Assembly: GCF_011046485.1 (NCBI RefSeq)
Contig: NZ_CP049256.1
Coordinates: 1 to 64,000, forward strand
Source: Microbacterium sp. 4R-513
GTDB taxonomy: Bacteria > Actinomycetota > Actinomycetes > Actinomycetales > Microbacteriaceae
DNA length: 64,000 nt
Reading direction: 5' to 3'
In this document: positions 34,741-44,696 of the stretch, piece after piece
Position numbering within the stretch: the stretch's first letter is position 1
How the letters are laid out: each line of letters starts with the position of its first letter
Translations under genes and position numbers: made by a program
Notes under the pieces: model-generated
The model's input: the letters and a program-made list of their open reading frames with translations, nothing else
What the model was told of the DNA's origin: nothing
Database searches by the model: none

Positions 34741-35436
34741 CTATTCGGCGGTTTCCGCCTCGGGCTGGGCCGATCCCGCTTCGGGCTCGGCCGCCCCCGT
34801 CTCGGGCTCGTCCGAGGGCGCGCCGGTACGGGCGGAGCGAGCCGCCTCCTTGTTGGCGGCGCGCTGAGCGTTCTGCTCGGTCTTCACCTCGGACTTGTTC
34901 TTGTGCGGTGCGACCACCATGGTCATGTTGCGGCCGTCGATCGTGGGGTTCGACTCGACGGTGCCGAACTCCGCGACGTCCTCCGCGAACTTGCGGAGAA
35001 GGCGGACACCCTGCTCGGGACGCGACTGCTCGCGACCGCGGAACAGGATCATGGCCTTGACCTTGTCACCCGACTGAAGAAAGCCCTCGGCACGCTTGAG
35101 CTTGGTCAAGTAGTCGTGAGCCTCGATCTTCAAGCGGAAGCGGACCTCCTTGAGGACCGTGTTCGCCTGGTTGCGACGGGCCTCCTTGGCCTTCTGCGCG
35201 GCCTCGTACTTGAACTTCCCGTAGTCCATGATCTTGACGACGGGCGGCTTCGAGTTGGGTGCGACCTCGACCAGGTCGAGATCGGCCTCCTGGGCCAGAC
35301 GCTGCGCAACCTCGATGCGGACGACGCCGACCTGCTCGCCGTTGGGACCGACGAGTCGGACCTCGGGCACGCGGATGCGCTCATTGGTGCGGGGATCGCT
35401 GATGCGGAACTCCTCATTCGTGCGGGTGGTGGTCAC
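34741..35436 (-). CDS. infC: translation initiation factor IF-3 (231 aa)
   Basis: Prevents 50S joining and checks the start codon on the 30S subunit. N-domain with [40 protein letters not shown] at the linker, and C-domain with [23 protein letters not shown]. The C-terminus has an acidic Glu/Pro/Ala-rich tail of about 35 residues beyond the conserved core, as in other actinobacteria. Start is a GTG at 35436; unusual starts are common for infC. Shares a 240-nt divergent region with the DUF1844 gene. Confidence 0.96.
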   Translation of the reverse strand: MTTTRTNEEFRISDPRTNERIRVPEVRLVGPNGEQVGVVRIEVAQRLAQEADLDLVEVAPNSKPPVVKIMDYGKFKYEAAQKAKEARRNQANTVLKEVRFRLKIEAHDYLTKLKRAEGFLQSGDKVKAMILFRGREQSRPEQGVRLLRKFAEDVAEFGTVESNPTIDGRNMTMVVAPHKNKSEVKTEQNAQRAANKEAARSARTGAPSDEPETGAAEPEAGSAQPEAETAE

Positions 35437-35676
35437 CGCGACACGGGGTGCGTCGCGGGCGGAAGAGACTCACGCCACTCGCTCGACGCTCGAGCGCCGG
35501 CTTCGTTCTCACCCTTTCCCGCCATGCTTCGCATCGCGGGCTACCCCGACGCAAGCGGACGGGGCGGAGTGCGTGGACCCGGTAGCCTGGAGCGGCAAGC
35601 GCGGGTGGGATGTGATCCTCTTTCGTTCCGGAGCAGAGCGCTCCGGAGCCCGCCATAGTCTAGCAGAGAGAGTGGC

Positions 35677-36096
35677 GTGGAGACGATTCAGGGCGACCAG
35701 GGCGATCAGGGCTTCGCGGGAGACGACACGGATGCCGAGCGCCTCTCCCGCTGGGAGGACCAGGAGCGGGCCGCGGCATCCGCTACCCGCGACATCGCCG
35801 ACGTCCCCGCCGTCGAGGTCATCACGACCACTGCCGTGCACCTCATGAGCGCGGCGGCCGTCAAGGTCGGCCTCGCCGACGACCCTGCCAGCCAGACAGA
35901 TCTCGACGAGGCGCGCAAGCTGATCAACGCCCTCGCCGGCCTCATCACCGCGGGCGCACCCGAGATCAGCGACATGCACGCCCGGTCGCTCCGCGACGGC
36001 CTGAGGTCGCTTCAGCTCGCGTTCCGCGAGGCCTCGGTCATCCCCGACCCGATCGGCAAGGGCCCTGGCGAGAAGTGGACCGGCCCGGTCACCTGA
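35677..36096 (+). CDS. DUF1844 family protein (139 aa)
   Basis: Small acidic protein. The conserved part VEVITTTAVHLMSAAAVKVGL, LDEARKLINALAGLI and SLRDGLRSLQLAFREAS is a helical DUF1844 domain, of unknown function, widespread in actinobacteria beside infC. GTG start at 35677. A TAGTCT -10-like element lies 13 nt upstream. The end overlaps the convergent decarboxylase gene by 8 nt. An 8-bp hairpin (35627-35647) lies between this gene's and infC's promoters. Confidence 0.85.
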   Translation: METIQGDQGDQGFAGDDTDAERLSRWEDQERAAASATRDIADVPAVEVITTTAVHLMSAAAVKVGLADDPASQTDLDEARKLINALAGLITAGAPEISDMHARSLRDGLRSLQLAFREASVIPDPIGKGPGEKWTGPVT

Positions 36097-37543
36097 TCCC
36101 GACCGCCGCCGCGCCACGCGAGACGGCGTCGACTGTGCGGCGCACGGCCTCGGCATCCGTCCCGCGGTTGCTCACGGCGAAGCGCACGACCGTGCGGTCC
36201 TGCCACCGCGAGGACGAGGCCCATACGGTGCCTTCGGCGCGCAGCCACTCCCCCAGCGCGGCGGTCTGTTCGTCGGTGGGCGCCGCGAGGCACACCTGCG
36301 TGAAGACGACCTCGTTGATGACGCTGAGCCCCGGGATTCCCCGGAAGCCGTCGGCCAGGGCGGTCGCGGCATCCGCGAGTCCTTCGACGAGGCCGGCGAC
36401 GCCGGACCGCCCGAGCGAGCGGAGCGCGGCCCACACCGGCACCCCCCGCGCCCGGCGCGACAGCTCGGGCACCCGGTCGTAGGGATCGGGGATGCTCGCG
36501 ACCTCGGGGAGGTACGCGGCATGCGCGCCGAGCGCCGCCGCCATCGCGGCCTCGTCGCGCACGATCGCCACTCCGCAGTCGTAGGGGACGTTGAGCGTCT
36601 TGTGCGCGTCGGTGGCCCACGAGTCGGCATGTTCGAGCCCCGCCGTCAGATGGCGGAGCCGAGGGGATGCCGCGGCCCAGAGCCCGAAGGCGCCGTCGAC
36701 GTGGACCCACGCGCCGGCGAGATGCGCGACGTCGATCGCTGCGGCGAAGTCGTCGAAGGCACCCGAGTGCACGTCACCTGCTTGCAGCGCCACGATCGCC
36801 GGCCCGTCGTCTTCGTGGAGCGCCCGCTCGAGTCCTGCGACGTCGATGCGGCCCTGGTCGTCGGCGCCGACCGTGACGGGACCTCCGAGCCCCGACATCC
36901 GTCCGCCCAGCACGACCGAGGTGTGCACCGCGCCGCCGGCGAAGAAGCGCACCGGCGGCGCGTGCTGGAGCCCGAGGGTGGGGTCGACGCCCCGCTCGCG
37001 GATGACGGCGTCCCGCGCGGTCAGGAGGCACGCGAGGTTGGCGCTCGTGGCACCGGTCGCGAAGCCGACGCCGCTGCCCGGCGGCAGCCCCAGCAGGTCG
37101 ACCAGCCAGCGGGCAGCGGTCTCTTCAACGGCGGCCGTCGCCGGAGTCGGCTGCCGGGACCCGGTGTTCTGATCCCACGCCGAGACGAGCCAGTCCGCGG
37201 CGAGCGCCGCGGGGTACGCACCACCGATGACGAAACCGTAGAAGCGCGACGATCCCATCGCCATGAGACCGGGCTCGGTCGCCTCCGCGAGCTCTTCGAC
37301 GACGGATGCCGCGTCCTCCCCCTCGTCGGGCAGGTCCTGGCGGAGGCGGCCCAGGATGCCGTCGACATCGAGCTCGGGCCGGATGGGACGCTCCTCGACG
37401 GACGCGAGCCACTCCATCGCGCGCCGGTGTGCGAGATGCAGCGGCCGGCGATACTCGGCCGCCGCCGACTCGGAGTCGCGAGCCTCGGCGTCATGCCGAG
37501 CCCAGACGTGCGTCGTGTTGTGCTCCCGCGTGTCGTCGCTCAT
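36089..37543 (-). CDS. PLP-dependent group II decarboxylase-like protein (484 aa)
   Basis: Fold type I PLP enzyme of the aromatic-L-amino-acid/glutamate decarboxylase superfamily. The cofactor lysine lies in WATDAHKTLNVPYDCG; WVHVDGAFGLWAA contains the aspartate that pairs with the pyridine nitrogen, and GFATGATSANLACLLTARD binds phosphate. The substrate is unclear: residues that set aromatic or acidic specificity cannot be decided by eye. An N-terminal 20 residues are extra. It starts 92 nt from the convergent-looking end of the sseB gene and stands alone. Confidence 0.85.
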   Translation of the reverse strand: MSDDTREHNTTHVWARHDAEARDSESAAAEYRRPLHLAHRRAMEWLASVEERPIRPELDVDGILGRLRQDLPDEGEDAASVVEELAEATEPGLMAMGSSRFYGFVIGGAYPAALAADWLVSAWDQNTGSRQPTPATAAVEETAARWLVDLLGLPPGSGVGFATGATSANLACLLTARDAVIRERGVDPTLGLQHAPPVRFFAGGAVHTSVVLGGRMSGLGGPVTVGADDQGRIDVAGLERALHEDDGPAIVALQAGDVHSGAFDDFAAAIDVAHLAGAWVHVDGAFGLWAAASPRLRHLTAGLEHADSWATDAHKTLNVPYDCGVAIVRDEAAMAAALGAHAAYLPEVASIPDPYDRVPELSRRARGVPVWAALRSLGRSGVAGLVEGLADAATALADGFRGIPGLSVINEVVFTQVCLAAPTDEQTAALGEWLRAEGTVWASSSRWQDRTVVRFAVSNRGTDAEAVRRTVDAVSRGAAAVGIR

Positions 37544-37634
37544 CCGTGCGCCTCCCCGGCCCCGTCGCCGAGCCGATCATCCGCCCTCGCGCCGGAGAGT
37601 CGCAAGGGGCCGGTGGGAAAGGAGCGGCAACCGG

Positions 37635-38459
37635 TCAGCCGCGGACGAGCTTGACCGTGAGCGAATCGACGAGGACGGCGATGCGGTCGTCGGCTGCCCA
37701 GCGCTTCGCGAGTCGGGAGAGCACGGCGTCGAGCTCCGCCTGGTCGAGGCCGGGCATGAGCTCGAGGCGGACGATGAGCTCCGGGCCGCGCAGGCGGCCC
37801 GACGGGTCGCCCGCGGCCACCGACAGGTCGAGGACGGCGAGCTCGCCGCCGATGCTCTCCTGGAGGCCGGCGAAGACCTCGGGCGATCGGTGGCTGGGCT
37901 CCCACGGGGTGCCTTGCGCGATGGCCCAGAGCGCCGGACGGCGGAGCACGAACTCGGTCGGCGACGTCGGGTCGATGACGATGAGGTCGGTGTCGTCGTC
38001 CGCCGCCGCGAGAGCCGTGCGGACGCCGTCCGCCGGCACGGGGCGGGCCGCGGCATCCCATCTGGCGAGCGCGTCGACGGACGTGAACACCGGCAGCACC
38101 CGACGACCGTCGGGTGCTGCGACGGTGACGATGGAGAGCTCCTGCGTCTTGTCGACCGCGAGGCCGTGGGCGCCGACCCCTTCGTCGCCCTTCTCGGCGA
38201 CGAGGGGGATCAGGAGGCGCGCGGTGCGGTAGGCCTCGACGACCGCGACAGGGTCGCCGGTGCCCTCGTGGAAGGCGAGGAGCGCCGCGAGCAGGCGTGG
38301 GTCGGCCGAGCCGTCGTCACCCGAATGAGGGTTGGACTGGAAGCTCCGGCCCTCCCACGGCACACCGGCCGAGTCGGCACCGTGATGCCCGTGATCGCCG
38401 TGGTCACCCCGATCGCCGCGGTGGCCCTGGCCGTCGAGGGGGTCAGTCTCCGGCGACAT
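37635..38459 (-). CDS. SseB family protein (274 aa) with His/Gly/Asp-rich N-terminus
   Basis: The region from about 55 to the end matches SseB-like proteins ([40 protein letters not shown], and a C-terminal SseB_C domain). Function is unknown; named for a Salmonella gene of sulphur metabolism. The first 30 residues carry [13 protein letters not shown], a possible metal-binding segment. ATG at 38459 overlaps the end of priA by 17 nt, so it is co-translated with histidine synthesis. Confidence 0.85.
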   Translation of the reverse strand: MSPETDPLDGQGHRGDRGDHGDHGHHGADSAGVPWEGRSFQSNPHSGDDGSADPRLLAALLAFHEGTGDPVAVVEAYRTARLLIPLVAEKGDEGVGAHGLAVDKTQELSIVTVAAPDGRRVLPVFTSVDALARWDAAARPVPADGVRTALAAADDDTDLIVIDPTSPTEFVLRRPALWAIAQGTPWEPSHRSPEVFAGLQESIGGELAVLDLSVAAGDPSGRLRGPELIVRLELMPGLDQAELDAVLSRLAKRWAADDRIAVLVDSLTVKLVRG

Positions 38460-39189
38460 CCAGCGCCTCGGCGAGGGTGAACGCGCCCGAGTACAGGGCC
38501 TTGCCCACGATCGCGCCTTCGACGCCGAGAGGGACGAGGTCGCGGAGCGCCGCGATGTCGTCGAGGCTCGAGATACCGCCCGACGCGACGACCGGCTTGG
38601 GCGTGCGGTTCGTGACCTCGCGGAGCAGCTCGACGTTGGGGCCGCGGAGCGTCCCGTCCTTCGTGACATCGGTCACGACATAACGGCTGCACCCGGCCGC
38701 CTCGAGACGGTCGAGCACCGTCCAGAGGTCGCCGCCCTCGCGGGTCCAGCCGCGCGCGGCGAGCGTCGTGCCGCGGACATCGAGACCGACCGCGATGACG
38801 TCGCCGTAGCGGCCGATGACATCGGCGGCCCATTCGGGGTTCTCGAGGGCGGCCGTCCCGAGGTTGATCCGGGCTGCGCCGGAGTCCAGCGCGGCCTCGA
38901 GGCTCGCGTCATCCCGGATCCCGCCGGAGAGCTCGACCTGCACGCCCTTGACCTGCTTGATGACCTTGCGCAGGATCGGCGCGTTCGTTCCGCGGCCGAA
39001 CGCGGCGTCGAGGTCGACGAGGTGGATCCACCGCGCGCCCTGCTTGGCCCACTCGACGGCGGCGTCGACGGGATCGCCGTAGTTCGTCTCGGAGCCCGCC
39101 TCGCCCTGCGTCAGGCGGACGGCCTTGCCGTCGGCGACGTCGACGGCGGGCAGCAGGATCAGTTCGGGCCGGGAGGCGAAATCGTTCAT
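38443..39189 (-). CDS. priA: phosphoribosyl isomerase PriA (HisA/TrpF bifunctional, 248 aa)
   Basis: (beta-alpha)8 barrel enzyme that isomerises ProFAR in histidine synthesis and, in actinobacteria, usually also PRA in tryptophan synthesis. First catalytic Asp is Asp17 ([14 protein letters not shown]), the second lies in [26 protein letters not shown] is the PriA-like loop rather than the strict HisA form. The his genes run hisC-hisB-hisH-priA; hisF is not in the window. Bifunctionality is inferred from phylum. Confidence 0.93.
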   Translation of the reverse strand: MNDFASRPELILLPAVDVADGKAVRLTQGEAGSETNYGDPVDAAVEWAKQGARWIHLVDLDAAFGRGTNAPILRKVIKQVKGVQVELSGGIRDDASLEAALDSGAARINLGTAALENPEWAADVIGRYGDVIAVGLDVRGTTLAARGWTREGGDLWTVLDRLEAAGCSRYVVTDVTKDGTLRGPNVELLREVTNRTPKPVVASGGISSLDDIAALRDLVPLGVEGAIVGKALYSGAFTLAEALDVAGD

Positions 39190-39243
39190 GAATCCTCAGT
39201 GCGTGATCGTGGTCGCAGGGTCGGCCCCGCGGTAGGCACGAGT

Positions 39244-39894
39244 TCAGAGGTTAGCGGCGCCCAGGCCGTCGATCCAATTGGACAGCAGCCGGATGCCCGC
39301 CCGCCCCGACTTCTCGGGGTGGAACTGCGTCGCCGAGAGGGGCCCGTTCTCGACAGCGGCGAGGAACGGCGTCGCCCCGTAGGAGCACCACGTGAGGCTC
39401 GGCGAGGGGAACGGCGGGATCACGTCGAGCGTCCACTTCTGCGCGCCGAAGGAGTGCACGAAGTAGAAGCGCTCGTCCTCGATGCCGCGGAAGAGCCTGC
39501 TGCCCTCGCCGACGTCCACCGTGTTCCAGCCCATGTGCGGAAGCACGGGCGCGTCGAGCTCGGTGACGGTGCCGGGCCACTCCCCCATGCCCTCGGTGTC
39601 GACCCCGCGTTCGACGCCGCGCTCGAAGAGCACCTGCATGCCGACGCAGATGCCGAGGACCGGACGGCCGCCGGCGAGGCGCCGGCCGATCAGCTCGTGG
39701 CCCCGGCTCGCGCGCAGCGCGTCCATGACCGCACGGAAGGCCCCCACTCCGGGCACGACGAGGCCGTCGGCTTCGAGGATCAGCGCGCGATCGGACGTCA
39801 GGCGGGCGTCGGCGCCGGCCGCATCGAGCGCCTTGACGGCGGAGTGCACGTTGCCCGAACCGTAGTCCAGCACCGCGACGACGGGTCGCGTCAC
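39244..39894 (-). CDS. hisH: imidazole glycerol phosphate synthase glutaminase subunit (216 aa)
   Basis: Class I glutamine amidotransferase supplying ammonia to HisF. Catalytic Cys83 in LGICVGMQ, with His and Glu in TQFHPEKSG near 195; the N-terminal [13 protein letters not shown] and PGVGAF oxyanion segments fit. ATG overlaps the hisB stop by 4 nt. A 54-nt gap separates it from priA. Confidence 0.96.
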   Translation of the reverse strand: MTRPVVAVLDYGSGNVHSAVKALDAAGADARLTSDRALILEADGLVVPGVGAFRAVMDALRASRGHELIGRRLAGGRPVLGICVGMQVLFERGVERGVDTEGMGEWPGTVTELDAPVLPHMGWNTVDVGEGSRLFRGIEDERFYFVHSFGAQKWTLDVIPPFPSPSLTWCSYGATPFLAAVENGPLSATQFHPEKSGRAGIRLLSNWIDGLGAANL

Positions 39895-40493
39895 AGGGCG
39901 CCCTTCGTGCTCGGGATGCCTTCGACCAGCGGATCGAGCGACTTGGCCTGACGGAAGGCACGGGCGAAGGCCTTGTACTCGGCCTCGGCGATGTGGTGCG
40001 GGTCGCGGCCGGCGAGCACGCGCACGTGGACCGTGAGCCCCGCGTTGAACGTGATGGCCTCGAAGGTGTGGCGGACGAGCGATCCGGTGAAGTGGCCGCC
40101 GATCAGGTGGTGCTCGAAGCCCGCCGGCTCGCCCGAGTGGACGAGGTAGGGGCGGCCCGAGATGTCGACGACCGCCTGCGCGAGGGCCTCGTCGAGCGGG
40201 ACGAGGGCGTCGCCGTAGCGCGAGATCCCGGCCTTGTCGCCGAGCGCCTCACGGATCGCCTGGCCGAGCACGATGGCGACGTCTTCGGCCGTGTGGTGGG
40301 CGTCGATGTCGGTGTCACCCGACGCGCGGACCGTGAGGTCGGTGAGCGAGTGCTTCGCGAACGCCGTCAGCATGTGGTCGAAGAATGGCACCGTCGTGTC
40401 GATGTGGCTGCGCCCCGTGCCGTCGAGATCGAGGTCGAGCTCGACGCTGGACTCGCTCGTCGCCCGTCGGAGCGACGCGGTGCGTGCGGTCAT
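39891..40493 (-). CDS. hisB: imidazoleglycerol-phosphate dehydratase (200 aa)
   Basis: Mn-dependent dehydratase. Metal ligands are in the [15 protein letters not shown] and GFEHHLIGG segments and in [15 protein letters not shown], all present. Length is that of the monofunctional actinobacterial enzyme, without the phosphatase domain seen in enterobacteria. ATG at 40493 overlaps the hisC stop by 4 nt. Confidence 0.97.
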   Translation of the reverse strand: MTARTASLRRATSESSVELDLDLDGTGRSHIDTTVPFFDHMLTAFAKHSLTDLTVRASGDTDIDAHHTAEDVAIVLGQAIREALGDKAGISRYGDALVPLDEALAQAVVDISGRPYLVHSGEPAGFEHHLIGGHFTGSLVRHTFEAITFNAGLTVHVRVLAGRDPHHIAEAEYKAFARAFRQAKSLDPLVEGIPSTKGAL

Positions 40494-41584
40494 GCGTTCG
40501 AGTCTATCGAGGCCAGTGCGTCGAGGAATGCGGTCGTCTCGGCCTCGGTGCCGGCGGTGACCCGCAGGTGGTGCGGGATGCCGACGTCGCGGATGAGGAT
40601 GCCGCGGTCGTACAGCTCCTGCCACGTCCGCGCCGGGTCGTCCACGCCGCCGAAGAGGACGAAGTTGGTCCAGGACTCGTGCGGCTCGTAGCCGAGGGCG
40701 TCGAGCGTCGCCGACATCCGGTCGCGCTGCGCCACGATCTCGTCGACCATCCGCAGCATGACCGGCGCGTGCCGGAGCGCGGCCGTCGCGGCCGCCTGCG
40801 TGAGGGCGCTGAGGTGATACGGCAGCCGCACGAGCCGGAGCGCGTCGATGAAGGACGGATCCGCGGCGAGGTACCCCACGCGGGCGCCCGCGAAGGCGAA
40901 GGCCTTGCTCATGGTCCGCGAGACGACGAGGCGCTCCCGCCCCGGGAGGAGTGTCAGGGCGGAGCGCTCATCGCGGGGCGCGAACTCGAAGTACGCCTCA
41001 TCGACGATGACGACGCCGTCGGTCGCTTCGTAGACGGCCTCGATCACGTCGAGCCCCATCGGGGTGCCGGTCGGGTTGTTGGGCGCGCACAGGAACACGA
41101 CGTCCGGCGAGGCATCTGCGACCTGGGATGCCGCGCTCTCGGCGTCGACGACGAAGTCGTGTCCACGGTCACCGGCTATCCACGTCGCGCCGGTCGCGCG
41201 TGTCAGGAGCGGGTACATGGAATAGGTGGGGGCGAACCCGAAGGCCGTGCGGCCGGGACCGGCGAAGGCCTGGAGCACGTGCTGCAGCACCTCGTTGGAG
41301 CCGTTGGCCGCCCAGATCTGCTCGCGCGTGAGCCCATGACCGAGGTAGTCGGCGAAGCCGTCGCGCAGATCGGTGAACTCGCGGTCGGGGTACCGGTTGA
41401 CGTCGCGAAGGGCGTGGGCGACGGCATCCAGGATGTCGTCCGCCACCTCCTGGGGAACGGGATGCGTGTTCTCGTTGACGTTGAGCGCCACCGGAAGGGG
41501 TGCCTGGGGCGCTCCGTAGGGCGTCAGGCCGCGCAGGTCGTCGCGGAGGGGAAGCTGGTCGAGACTGCTGCTCACCCCTCCCAT
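40490..41584 (-). CDS. hisC: histidinol-phosphate aminotransferase (364 aa)
   Basis: Fold type I PLP aminotransferase. N-terminal [33 protein letters not shown] for the cofactor phosphate, NNPTGTPM for substrate binding and the PLP lysine in [17 protein letters not shown]. First of the his genes here, 31 nt downstream of the LysM gene, so SOS-driven readthrough is possible. ATG 41584 is used; an in-frame GTG 9 nt later is an alternative. Confidence 0.95.
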   Translation of the reverse strand: MGGVSSSLDQLPLRDDLRGLTPYGAPQAPLPVALNVNENTHPVPQEVADDILDAVAHALRDVNRYPDREFTDLRDGFADYLGHGLTREQIWAANGSNEVLQHVLQAFAGPGRTAFGFAPTYSMYPLLTRATGATWIAGDRGHDFVVDAESAASQVADASPDVVFLCAPNNPTGTPMGLDVIEAVYEATDGVVIVDEAYFEFAPRDERSALTLLPGRERLVVSRTMSKAFAFAGARVGYLAADPSFIDALRLVRLPYHLSALTQAAATAALRHAPVMLRMVDEIVAQRDRMSATLDALGYEPHESWTNFVLFGGVDDPARTWQELYDRGILIRDVGIPHHLRVTAGTEAETTAFLDALASIDSNA

Positions 41585-41614
41585 CGTAGGCGGCAGGCGA
41601 GCGTCGGACCGGGC

Positions 41615-41992
41615 TCAGGAGCCGGCGGAGTACTCCGCCGGGATGGCCAGGCGCTGACCGGACGACACCGCCACGCCGTCGAGCGCGTTGAGGCGGACGA
41701 TCGCGTCGACGACGTCGCGCGGGTCTGCCCCCGGCGCGACCTCCTGGGCGATCGACCACAGCGAGTCGCCCGCTGTGACGGTGACCGTCTCGAAGGTGCC
41801 CGCCGGGGCGCCGCCCTCTCGGGCGGCGAGGGCCGACGAACCGCCGAGGAAGACCGCGACAGCGAGGGCGACGAGCGCCGGCAGCGCGGCCAGGAGGGCG
41901 AGGACGCGGCGACCTCGCACCGTGAGGCGCAGGCGCGTCGGCGCGGCGCCGGGTGCCGTCAGAGCGGGGCTCGTGATGCTGATCGCGGTCAT
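41615..41992 (-). CDS. LysM protein divergent from lexA, probable SOS cell-division inhibitor
   Basis: 125 aa: a short basic cytoplasmic N-terminus, one TM helix (about 29-51) and an extracytoplasmic LysM domain (about 68-118, [17 protein letters not shown]...[17 protein letters not shown]). Architecture and position opposite lexA match Rv2719c (ChiZ) of mycobacteria, DivS of Corynebacterium and YneA of Bacillus, which halt division after DNA damage. Function is inferred from synteny. ATG at 41992 has AGGAGG 6 nt upstream. The leader contains a 15-bp inverted repeat and the intergenic region a LexA-like box. Confidence 0.82.
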   Translation of the reverse strand: MTAISITSPALTAPGAAPTRLRLTVRGRRVLALLAALPALVALAVAVFLGGSSALAAREGGAPAGTFETVTVTAGDSLWSIAQEVAPGADPRDVVDAIVRLNALDGVAVSSGQRLAIPAEYSAGS

Positions 41993-42011
41993 TGTGTCCT
42001 CCTGGGAGAAG

Positions 42012-42056
42012 AGATTCGCATCCGCCACTCGGCCGGGAGCGGCGGGATGCGAATCT
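42012..42056. repeat. long inverted repeat between LysM gene and lexA
   Basis: AGATTCGCATCCGCC (42012-42026) pairs with GGCGGGATGCGAATCT (42041-42056), 15 bp with one extra G, around a 14-nt loop. It begins 20 nt upstream of the LysM start codon, near its ribosome site, and would form a hairpin in that gene's leader mRNA. Role unknown: mRNA control or a protein-binding site. Confidence 0.7.
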
Positions 42057-42062
42057 GCGTTC

Positions 42063-42083
42063 CGAAGTTATCTTCGATAGAAT
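42063..42083 (+). promoter_or_regulatory. LexA-like box and lexA -10 element
   Basis: CGAAGTTATCTTCG (42063-42076) keeps the CGAA-N6-TTCG spacing of actinobacterial and Bacillus LexA boxes, although the inner C..G of the consensus is swapped to G..C. TAGAAT (42078-42083) follows as a -10. The same geometry occurs at recA. It would let LexA repress itself and the divergent LysM gene. Confidence 0.6.
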
Positions 42084-42249
42084 CCGATGTCAAGAAGGTC
42101 TCGGCGGCTCCAACCATCGAACGCGACACGCGGGCTGGCTGCTCGCGAACGCGTCATCGACCGGATACGGTTTCGACAGAAACACCCCACCACGGGCCTC
42201 CGACATTCGAAGACCGCTGCCCTCCCCGGCGCGAGACAGGAGCTGCGAG

Positions 42250-42930
42250 ATGAGCGATGCGAGCGGCCGCGACAGGCCTCAGACCCGGCGACGGAAGAGC
42301 CTGAGCGACAAGCAGCTGGCGATCCTCGAGGTCATCCAGCGCTCGATCGCCCGGCACGGCTACCCGCCGAGCATGCGCGAGATCGGCGACGCCGTGGGGC
42401 TCAAGTCGCTCTCGAGCGTCACACACCAGCTCAACCAGCTGGAGCTGAGCGGCTACCTTCGTCGCGACGCGGGCAAGACGCGCGCGATGGAGGTGCTGAT
42501 CGACCTCCCGGGCGCCGCCGCCGAGAACCCCGCCGACACCGCGCCCGCCGTGGGCGACGCCGCCCTCGTGCCGCTCGTCGGCCGCATTGCGGCCGGCGTG
42601 CCGATCACGGCGGACCAGCAGATCGAGGAGATCTTCCCGCTCCCCCGCCAGCTCGTCGGCAAGGGCGACCTCTTCATGCTCAAGATCGTCGGGGAGTCGA
42701 TGATCGACGCCGCGATCTGCCACGGCGACTGGGTCGTCGTGCGCTCGCAGGCGACCGCCGACAACGGCGACATCGTCGCGGCCATGCTCGACGGCGAGGC
42801 GACCGTGAAGGCGTTCCGCCAGCGGGACGGCCACACCTGGCTGCTCCCCCGCAACTCGGCGTTCGAGCCGATCCTCGGCGACGAGGCCGTCGTCCTCGGC
42901 AAGGTCGTGGCGGTCCTGCGCGCCGTCTGA
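42250..42930 (+). CDS. lexA: LexA repressor (226 aa)
   Basis: SOS repressor with an N-terminal winged helix ([34 protein letters not shown]..) and a C-terminal S24 peptidase domain. The Ala115-Gly116 cleavage site, nucleophile Ser150 (VGESMID) and general base Lys187 (EATVKAF) are in place, so RecA-stimulated self-cleavage should work. ATG at 42250 has AGGAG 8 nt upstream; the open frame upstream is non-coding. The 5' leader from the predicted start is about 160 nt. Confidence 0.97.
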   Translation: MSDASGRDRPQTRRRKSLSDKQLAILEVIQRSIARHGYPPSMREIGDAVGLKSLSSVTHQLNQLELSGYLRRDAGKTRAMEVLIDLPGAAAENPADTAPAVGDAALVPLVGRIAAGVPITADQQIEEIFPLPRQLVGKGDLFMLKIVGESMIDAAICHGDWVVVRSQATADNGDIVAAMLDGEATVKAFRQRDGHTWLLPRNSAFEPILGDEAVVLGKVVAVLRAV

Positions 42931-42996
42931 GCCGCTTCCGTCCCGGCCCAGTCGCCCGGACGCGCCGTCTGCGGCGATCGTGGGCCTTCGGTCCAC

Positions 42997-43017
42997 CCTC
43001 GCCCGCTGAGGGCGAGG
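42997..43017 (+). terminator. lexA terminator-like hairpin
   Basis: CCTCGCCC and GGGCGAGG form a perfect 8-bp stem with a GCTGA loop, 66 nt past the lexA stop and before the next gene. No U-tract follows, so termination may be partial. Confidence 0.5.
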
Positions 43018-43106
43018 AGAGCCGCGCTGCCGTGGTCAATGCACGCACCGCACGGGCACAATGGCGGCAAGGCGGCGGGGGTCCGTCTCGATGAGAGGTG
43101 CGGAAG

Positions 43107-44696
43107 ATGGCCACATCCGAGATCGACGACCTGCGCGCGGAGGTGGAGCGGCTGCGCTCCGAGAACGACTCGCTTCGCACGACTCCCGTCGACCCGCTCC
43201 CTCCGGCCACGGCGTCCGCGCCGCCCGCGCGGAGGCCCGGTCGCTGGCGCGCCTTCGTCTCCGCGCTCCTCATCGTGATCGCCACGATCCTCGTCCCCGT
43301 CTCGATCGTCACTGCGTGGGCGCGAGCAGAGCTCGTCGACGAGGAGCAGTTCGTCAACACCCTCGCTCCGCTCGCCGACGACCCGGCCGTGCAGAACATG
43401 CTCATCGACGAGACGATGGATGCCGTCAACGCGCAGGTGGACTTCACCCAGCTGACATCCGACGTCTTCGACGGCATCGCGCAGCTCGGCCTGCCGCCGC
43501 GCGCCGAGCAGGCGCTGCAGACATTGCAGGCGCCCGCGGCGCAGGGCCTCGAGAACCTCGTCAACACGGCGGTGACCCGCGTCGTGCAGTCGGACCAGTT
43601 CGCCGACGTGTGGGCGACCGCGACCCGCGCCGCGCACCGCGCACTGACAGCGGCCGCGACATCGGACGGCGGAGGCATCGTCGTCATGACGGATGACGGC
43701 GTCGGCATCCAGCTCGGCGCCATCGTCGAGCGCGTCAAGGAGAACCTGGTCGACCGGGGCATCGGCGTCGCGCAGATCATCCCCGCCGTCGACAAGGTCG
43801 TCATCATCGGCACGGGCGACACGCTCGTCGCGATCCGCACGACCTACGCCCTCGCGTCGACGCTCGGCTGGTGGCTGCCGGTCATCACGCTGGCGCTCTT
43901 CGCCCTCGGCATCCTCATCGCGCGCAAGCGCAGCGTCGCGGTCGTCGGCACGGGCATCGGCTTCGCGGTGGGCGGTGGCGCGCTCGCACTCGCCTTCGCC
44001 ATCGGCTACCCCGTCATCGGCCAGACCGCCGTGCAGCTCGATCTGTCGGTCGCCGCCCTCGACGTCATCTACGGCGACATGATCGGCTCGATGCAGCAGA
44101 CCGCTGTCATCGTCGCCCTCCTGGGCGTGTTCATCGCGGTGCTCGGGTGGGTGATGGGCGGCTCGACGCCCGCCGTCCGCTCGCGCCAGTTCGTGGGCGG
44201 CCTGAACTCCTCGGCGCGCCGTTCCTTCGCCGGCATGGGCCTGAACACCGGCGCGTTCGGCCTCTGGCTCGCGCGCTACCGCGTTCCCGTCCGCGTCGTG
44301 ATCGCCGTTCTCGCCGTGATCTGGCTCTACGCCCTGCGACCGCTGTCGGCCGGTGACGTCTTCCTGGTGCTCATCGTCGCCTTCGCCGTCGCCTGGATCC
44401 TCGAGCTCCTGCAGAAGCGCCCCGACGAGCTCGCCGCCCCGACGATCGACGAGACCCTGGCCGACGCCGAGGCCGCCGCGGCGGACGCGGAAGCAGCCGC
44501 CGCCGATGCCGAGGCATCCGCCGCCGCCCTTCAGGCGTGGAGCGACGCCGGGTCCGCCGACGGCGTCTCGGACGAGGAGCTCGTCGCGCAGACCGCCGGC
44601 ACGTCGACACTGCCGGGAACGGCGTCGGCCCCACCCTCCGAAGGGGGCGGGGCCGAGGCATCGGTGACCGCGAAGAAGCCGCGCCCTACACGGTGA
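43107..44696 (+). CDS. integral membrane protein of unknown function (529 aa)
   Basis: No family was recognised. A short N-terminal coiled coil (DDLRAEVERLRSENDSL) precedes a Pro-rich linker and a TM helix at about 50-72. A long non-membrane region (about 75-240), probably extracytoplasmic, is followed by four to five TM helices (about 250-275, 280-310, 325-355, 395-440) and an Ala/Asp/Glu-rich cytoplasmic tail with repeats of the AEAAAAD type. The repeat DNA may vary in length. ATG at 43107 is used; an upstream start at 43098 is possible. The end overlaps metE by 11 nt, convergent. Confidence 0.75.
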   Translation: MATSEIDDLRAEVERLRSENDSLRTTPVDPLPPATASAPPARRPGRWRAFVSALLIVIATILVPVSIVTAWARAELVDEEQFVNTLAPLADDPAVQNMLIDETMDAVNAQVDFTQLTSDVFDGIAQLGLPPRAEQALQTLQAPAAQGLENLVNTAVTRVVQSDQFADVWATATRAAHRALTAAATSDGGGIVVMTDDGVGIQLGAIVERVKENLVDRGIGVAQIIPAVDKVVIIGTGDTLVAIRTTYALASTLGWWLPVITLALFALGILIARKRSVAVVGTGIGFAVGGGALALAFAIGYPVIGQTAVQLDLSVAALDVIYGDMIGSMQQTAVIVALLGVFIAVLGWVMGGSTPAVRSRQFVGGLNSSARRSFAGMGLNTGAFGLWLARYRVPVRVVIAVLAVIWLYALRPLSAGDVFLVLIVAFAVAWILELLQKRPDELAAPTIDETLADAEAAAADAEAAAADAEASAAALQAWSDAGSADGVSDEELVAQTAGTSTLPGTASAPPSEGGGAEASVTAKKPRPTR

